Assembly: GCA_001949185.1 (NCBI GenBank)
Contig: BDGG01000011.1
Coordinates: 852,454 to 916,453, forward strand
DNA: 64,000 bases
Reading direction: 5' to 3'
Source of the DNA: Ramazzottius varieornatus
Taxonomy: Eukaryota > Tardigrada > Eutardigrada > Parachela > Ramazzottiidae
Within the stretch, counting starts at the first letter, position 1, and the number at the start of each line of letters is the position of its first letter. This document shows positions 59,675 to 64,000 of this stretch, in pieces. A program made the translations under genes and the position numbers. A model generated the notes under the pieces. That model did not search any database. It saw only the letters and a program-made list of their open reading frames with translations, and had not been told where the DNA came from.

Positions 59675-59749
59675 GTGCCCGACATTTACTTGAATCTATC
59701 GCGCTTCAATCTGGCAAGGACGTTTTACAATGCAACCGCCTTTGCAAAT
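59675..59749 (+). pseudogene. Exon-like fragment, possibly of a receptor cyclase ectodomain
   Basis: Twenty-five codons between an acceptor (gattccggttccag) and donor (GTAAGT), ending NLARTFYNATAFAN, reminiscent of the N-T-F segment of ANF-receptor ectodomains. The similarity is weak. Confidence 0.3.
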
Positions 59750-59940
59750 GTAAGTTCTCCACGATCAGGAACTGCCCACAAGCCTTACTCGTTGGGCGGA
59801 CAATTGGACAGCATGACTGCGCAAAAGGCTTTTCAGTGTACAGTACTCGATAAGTACTGTAAACGTAAATAGAAAAATCTGGAAACATTGTAATTCTAAA
59901 TTGAGAACTGCAACGTCTCTACTAGAAAACCAAAATCAGA

Positions 59941-61274
59941 CTAATAGCGTTGTGGCGGTCGTTCCTCCCGTCTTCGCTGAGATCTGTTAGTTTTGGGCGG
60001 CCTTCCCGTGCTATCATATGGCGTTCTTCCGAATGACTTATCGTAGGGATACATGCGGTATCTGGTGCTGGTCGGAGGCTCTGCTGGTGCAGGAGCCGGT
60101 CTCTGTTCTGACGCCTCGAAGAACCGCGCGTCCGTGTCAGGTGGCGCAATGCTCTTCCTTATCTCCCTTGGGTACTTGGGCGTCAAGGTGGCATCCTTGA
60201 TTTCACTGACGTACTTCCAGTCACCTCGAGCAAGCTCTCGCTCTGTCCGGCTCTTCTTCGAATACCGTGGAAGTTCGTCGTAGACACTGTACTCGCTCTG
60301 AGCGGTAGTAGGCGCCACTTGCACTGTCTGAAGCGGCAAGGCACGATGATCATCTAAAAAAACGAAAGTTTATTCAGAAGGAACTCGAGTCATAATTTGA
60401 CACAGCGAAGGTTTTTTCGAAAATTTCGTGTGCTCAGTGCACTAGAAGACCACCTAATCTACCAGAACAAACATTTGGGGGCTCGCCAAGCAAACTCGAG
60501 GGGATGGTTTCCCCAAGTGGCGCACGCCGCCCGTGCTATAATCTCGAAGCGTGCGCCACTCAGAAAACCATCTTCTCAATCTTTTAACCAAGCTGCCAAA
60601 TATGGAAAGCCGTGGCCCACACTGTACTGCCACCTGGCCATTGATAAAATAGTCCGCCTGTCTGTTATGAACCCAGGGTACTTACGAGCTTTGTAAGGTG
60701 ACTGGATATCTTTCCGATGTCGATGCTTCCTCCTTTCACTGCGAGGATCCTCTTCGCTTCTTGCCGGTCGATCATAGTACCCATGTCCCCTCTCCCGCGC
60801 AATCTTATCTTCTCTTCTCGTCTTTCGATAATGCCAGAGCAGCACCGCTCCACACAGCAGAAAGATGATCCCGATGACTAATACCACCGGTCCCAACACT
60901 TTTAGTACTTTGATGGCGTCTATGTCCACATCAGCGTGTGAGTAGGCAATGGCCGTCATGATAATTCCACTGGCCAGATTGATGCAGCCTCCGATAATCA
61001 CACAGATGGCGTAACCGGGTCGATAGGCCGGTCGCAGTCCGATTGTCCATTTGTTGGGCGGGATCTTCTCTTGCAGATGTTGGTTGTGGGAGTTGGTGTA
61101 GGAGTGAATCTTCTGGTCGGTGGACCGAAGGGTGGGGTTGGGCTGGGTGGCAGGATCTGCTGTGCGAATGCGAGCAGTTTCGACCGGCTTTGGAGGGAAA
61201 CGAGTGATTGTCGGGTAGTCGCGGGTGCCGACGTGCCGATCGCGACTTCGATGGGTCCCAGATACTTTCGGCAT
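59941..61274 (-). CDS. Two-pass membrane protein, possibly TMEM200-like
   Basis: Two exons (61274-60686, 60353-59941) give 333 aa in phase. A charged, disordered N-terminus (about 80 residues) precedes helix 1 (ICVIIGGCINLASGIIMTAI), a short loop and helix 2 (LGPVVLVIGIIFLLCGAVLL) ending in a basic stop-transfer (YRKTRREDK). A long basic, proline-, tyrosine- and arginine-rich cytoplasmic tail follows. The loop-helix phrase KVLGP..L.IGI..L.C is reminiscent of TMEM200 proteins, but the rest does not align, so I give no symbol. Function unknown. The intron carries one hairpin repeat. Confidence 0.8.
60478..60600. repeat. Palindromic hairpin element, two-pass protein intron
   Basis: CCAAGTGGCGCACGCC ... 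GAAGCGTGCGCCACTC, with a GCTCGCCAAGCAAACTCG left end and an AAGCTGCC right end. Confidence 0.7.
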
Positions 61275-63165
61275 TCCAAATCAACGTCAAAACAAGCCTT
61301 CAGATAGGTTTAAAATTTGGAAAGAAGATTTCCGAGTCCAGCAACGCAAATAATCCATTTAATAAAAATACAGCTGAGCTGACGCAAACTAACTGATCAA
61401 AAAAGTCAGATTTCGATCAGTTAACTCAGCGGGGACGTGCGTGGTTAATAAGCTGGCAAAAATGGCGAGTTGTTACGCTTTCTGGAATTTCCCACGGTTT
61501 TTTATCGGATGGATGAATTTGTTCATCAAGGCTGGAAAGTAACTTGGATCGGTAATTTTTTGGTCGAAAGCAAGATTTTCCAAAAGTAGGTTTAGCAAAC
61601 TCATAAAAGCGAAGACGAGAGATGATGGTGGAGCGTGACAAGATGAGCAGTTAATGGAAGTGGAGCAAAGAAGAAGAAGAAGTGAAAGTCGACTGAGTGA
61701 CGGCAACTCGTTCACTTGTCGATGGGTCGTCGTAGAGATGGATTCTTGGTCGTTCGAACATTAAAAACTATGTATGGCTCATGCAGGTAAAAGCATAAAA
61801 ACGTCACGACGTCAGCGCCGTCGACGTCGAAGAATTGACCATTTATGGCCGGTGTGACGACCGTTAACACCAGACAATAGGCAGTGCCAAGTCGAAGTAA
61901 AGCGCTGGCAAATTAATGCCACGCTACCACAATTATTCCCCATTCAAACAGCTTAGCTGATCCTTGTTACTCATTCTTCATGAAGAGAACTGTAATCCAG
62001 TTTCAAGAAGAGCATGCGAAGAGTTCACCCGTTCATTGAACGACCTAGGTCCAGCCACTGCAATCCATCAGAAGTCCCGCATCCCACGATGGAGGTCCCA
62101 CACTTCGGCACCAAAAACTGTGGACCATGGCAGAAGGAAGCAAAGATGAACTGGTAATAATCAACGGACGGAGCGAATGTCAGAGTCTCCTGCCTCCGAC
62201 TTATCAAACAAGAACCGACAAGGTACAGAAGTTATGTTTTTCGCTCTGTGATTTTCTCCACGTGTGCGACCGTCTACCGTGAAATAAATGGGCGTCTTTT
62301 TCGAGACTGCGCTAATGCGTGAAGCGAAGTTACAGTACCTACGGGCTACAGCTGTTCGCGATGAATCCAACTGTACATGTACCAGCGGTTTTTTCTTTGC
62401 GGAGAACACGCGAACTGGCTATACCGAAAGTGCACTCACACGTTTTCGTATGCATACTTGCCACAGAGACAATGCGCCTTGTTCAGGTCTTTTCGATTGC
62501 AGGTGAATGTGACCAAGTGCTTACCATAATTTAGGGTATTGTACAGACCGCGTACCTCATCTCAACTATCTCATGCATGATACATGAACGGGGCAAGACA
62601 CCGACTTGAGCACCGTCAATATGCCGAAAGATGGCTGGTAATTGGTAGTGTGAATGCGACAAATTGCCTGACTCACGAACACGTTTCCTATACTGCAAGG
62701 GCAATTGGATTTTCGTTTCTGAAAAACAGGAAACATAGAACGGGAGCTCGGCAAACAGACTTGACATGACTGTTTCCCAAGCGGCGCGCGATCTCCGTGT
62801 TGATTGCTGAAGGCGTGCACTACTTGGAAAAACTCGACAAGATCGTTTTTCCAGGTGGCGCACGTTTTCAGTGTTATCGGCTGGAAGAGAGCGCCACTTG
62901 GACAAACAATCTCGTCGAGTGTGTTTGCTGGGCTCTTGAATACCAAGAAGTGAACAGTTACTCATAACAAACAAAACGATAAACCTAAAAACATGCCGAG
63001 AAAAAGTGTGTACAAAAATGAGTAAGATTTAAAACTGAAATTCTACAAAAACAGCTGCCACTGTTAAAACTCTGCGAAATATCACAAATTGACACAGTGA
63101 AAAGAAAGTTCCATAGGAAGCTGCTCTATCTAGGAAAACATTTCAACACCTCGCTTTGCTCTGCT
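61275..63165. other. Intergenic region, two-pass protein / LARGE
   Basis: No firm gene. A possible two-exon 40-codon mini-gene (62127-62222 joined to 62486-62512) is described under findings. One full palindromic element lies at 62745-62940. Confidence 0.45.
62745..62940. repeat. Full-length palindromic element
   Basis: The clearest full unit: outer arms GGGAGCTCGGCAAAC and GTTTGCTGGGCTC, inner hairpins 62779-62829 and 62851-62902, and the linker AACTCGACAAGATCG between them. About 195 bp, intergenic. Confidence 0.85.
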
Positions 63166-63744
63166 TCAGCTGATGAGATACTTTGTCGCTTTCATTCCGT
63201 AGATCTTCGCCAAGTCTCGGACGAAGTCCTCCTTGAGTCTGCGAAGGCACTTCCGGTACTGCGACTTTGAGCGAAACTTGGCGATATCGATACTGGGAGC
63301 GTGTGGCATGTGTATGATGAAGGCGTAGGGAAGGACGATCAACTCGTACCTAAAAGACATTACAAGAAAAAGAAATCAGTTCTCATAGTCCGATTATTTT
63401 TCCTCAAATTTTTACGATTTTCTTTCGATTTTACTGTACCCTTTGACTGCCAGCATCATCAGATGAGAAACCTTATTCCATCCGAAGCCGCCGAACCTCC
63501 GATCGTACTCGGGGATATTCTTACTGGCTACGATGTAGGGTTCGTAGTCAGGTTCCCATTCGACAGTGTATGGCGTGGTCGCGTTCATCCAGCGTGGGAA
63601 GTTGGTGGCTCCGTGTCCCTTTGGCCAGATATCCGACCGGAAGGCGATCACGTCGTCACGGTCTGCCATCTGGACCAGCTCGGACTTGTTCGAGGGAAAC
63701 GCAAAGCGGTAACGCTGAGTTTCAAAAGCAGGCACCACTAAAAC
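63166..63744 (-). CDS. LARGE: LARGE xylosyl/glucuronyltransferase, C-terminal GT49 domain (partial gene)
   Basis: LARGE extends matriglycan on alpha-dystroglycan in the Golgi. Only two 3' exons fall in the window: 63744-63440 and 63349-63166, joined in phase. They encode the end of the second glycosyltransferase domain: [37 protein letters not shown], then [20 protein letters not shown] and a basic C-terminus [14 protein letters not shown]. The match to the LARGE C-terminus is close over its whole length (the relative B4GAT1 lacks HMPHAPS). The exon at 63744 starts in phase 0 after tttatgtttcttgtag, so the upstream exons lie beyond the window. The intron to the right holds a palindromic element. 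Confidence 0.95.
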
Positions 63745-63869
63745 CTACAAGAAACATAAACGTTCATCACGGCGCCATCTGTGACTTACATTTTATAGGA
63801 CAACCAGCATGAACGTCCACTAAGAGACCGCTCCAAGCAACTTGCAAAGCCATATGGGAGTGGAATCTG

Positions 63870-64000
63870 GCCGAGCTGAGCAAACAAGCTGGGCCAGATC
63901 GCTCTCCCAAGTGGCGCACCTATACCGTGGTACTGCCTGACTGTATGCGCCACTTGGAAAAGCGATCTTGCCGAGGTTCTAAAGTGGCGCACGATATGGG
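63870..64000. repeat. Palindromic element cut by the window end, LARGE intron
   Basis: Left arm GGCCGAGCTGAGCAAACAAG, one complete hairpin (63907-63958, CCAAGTGGCGCACC ... ATGCGCCACTTGG), then the left arm of a second (AAGTGGCGCACG) at the edge. Confidence 0.75.

Larger units (their letters stand above)
58018..59940. other. Intergenic region, lipase / two-pass membrane gene
   Basis: Holds a 233-codon + strand ORF (58116-58817) without recognised similarity, a repeat copy (59150-59490) and a cyclase-like exon fragment (59675-59749). A hairpin ACACCTGACTG/CAGTCAGGTGT sits near 58488-58530. Confidence 0.45.

Noticed and set aside
1633-64000. CRISPR array or phage-like operators suggested by the recurring palindromes
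   Set aside because: Copies are dispersed over 60 kb in introns, vary in spacing and have no unit-length spacers; the host is an animal.
1-64000. tRNA, rRNA or snRNA genes
   Set aside because: Read by eye for box B-like GGTTCGA elements and rRNA cores; none convincing. A covariance-model scan would be decisive.

Overview
The window is nuclear DNA of a multicellular animal, most likely an invertebrate with a fairly compact genome. Almost every gene is split by short GT-AG introns, and the products include animal-type proteins: an actin nucleator (Spire), a receptor guanylate cyclase, a LARGE glycosyltransferase, a P5B ATPase and telomerase reverse transcriptase. I cannot place the lineage more precisely from sequence alone. 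Exon models were built by hand from splice sites and reading phase; each complete model is a multiple of three, and the three products with a close family length to compare against (fatty-acid transporter, P5B ATPase, cyclase) come out at the expected size. Layout: a fatty-acid transport protein/acyl-CoA synthetase (74-3219, -); Spire (4463-16015, +), convergent with peroxin PEX10 (16443-17620, -) and an AIG2-type gamma-glutamylamine cyclotransferase (17787-18529, -); about 2.4 kb without a recognised gene; telomerase reverse transcriptase (20903-25293, -), divergent from a double-chromodomain protein (26086-29560, +); an 18-exon P5B ATPase of the ATP13A2/3 type (30296-36766, +); a decayed DIRS-type retrotransposon (36787-38426); a 16-exon receptor guanylate cyclase (39822-44098, -); an ENTH-domain protein with a RING-like tail (45612-46457, +); an ENPP ecto-phosphodiesterase (46968-51796, +) with a 50-N assembly gap inside an intronic inverted repeat; a Tigger/pogo transposase relic; a lysosomal acid lipase (55945-58017, +); a two-pass membrane protein resembling TMEM200 (59941-61274, -); and the 3' end of a LARGE gene (63166 to the window end, -). 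The most pervasive unexplained structure is a family of short palindromic elements built on a hairpin arm close to CCAAGTGGCGCACG/CGTGCGCCACTTGG, often as two hairpins inside outer repeats of the GAGCTCGGCAAAC type. At least 19 loci are present, and they lie in introns and intergenic DNA of nearly every gene. A second layer is a set of exon-like fragments of receptor guanylate cyclase genes on the + strand (52.3, 54.2, 55.2 and 59.7 kb), out of order and partly frame-shifted, suggesting a decayed cluster of paralogues around the intact cyclase. The genes do not form one pathway. They are independent housekeeping or signalling genes, as expected of an animal chromosome. I found no CRISPR array, operon, rRNA or tRNA.
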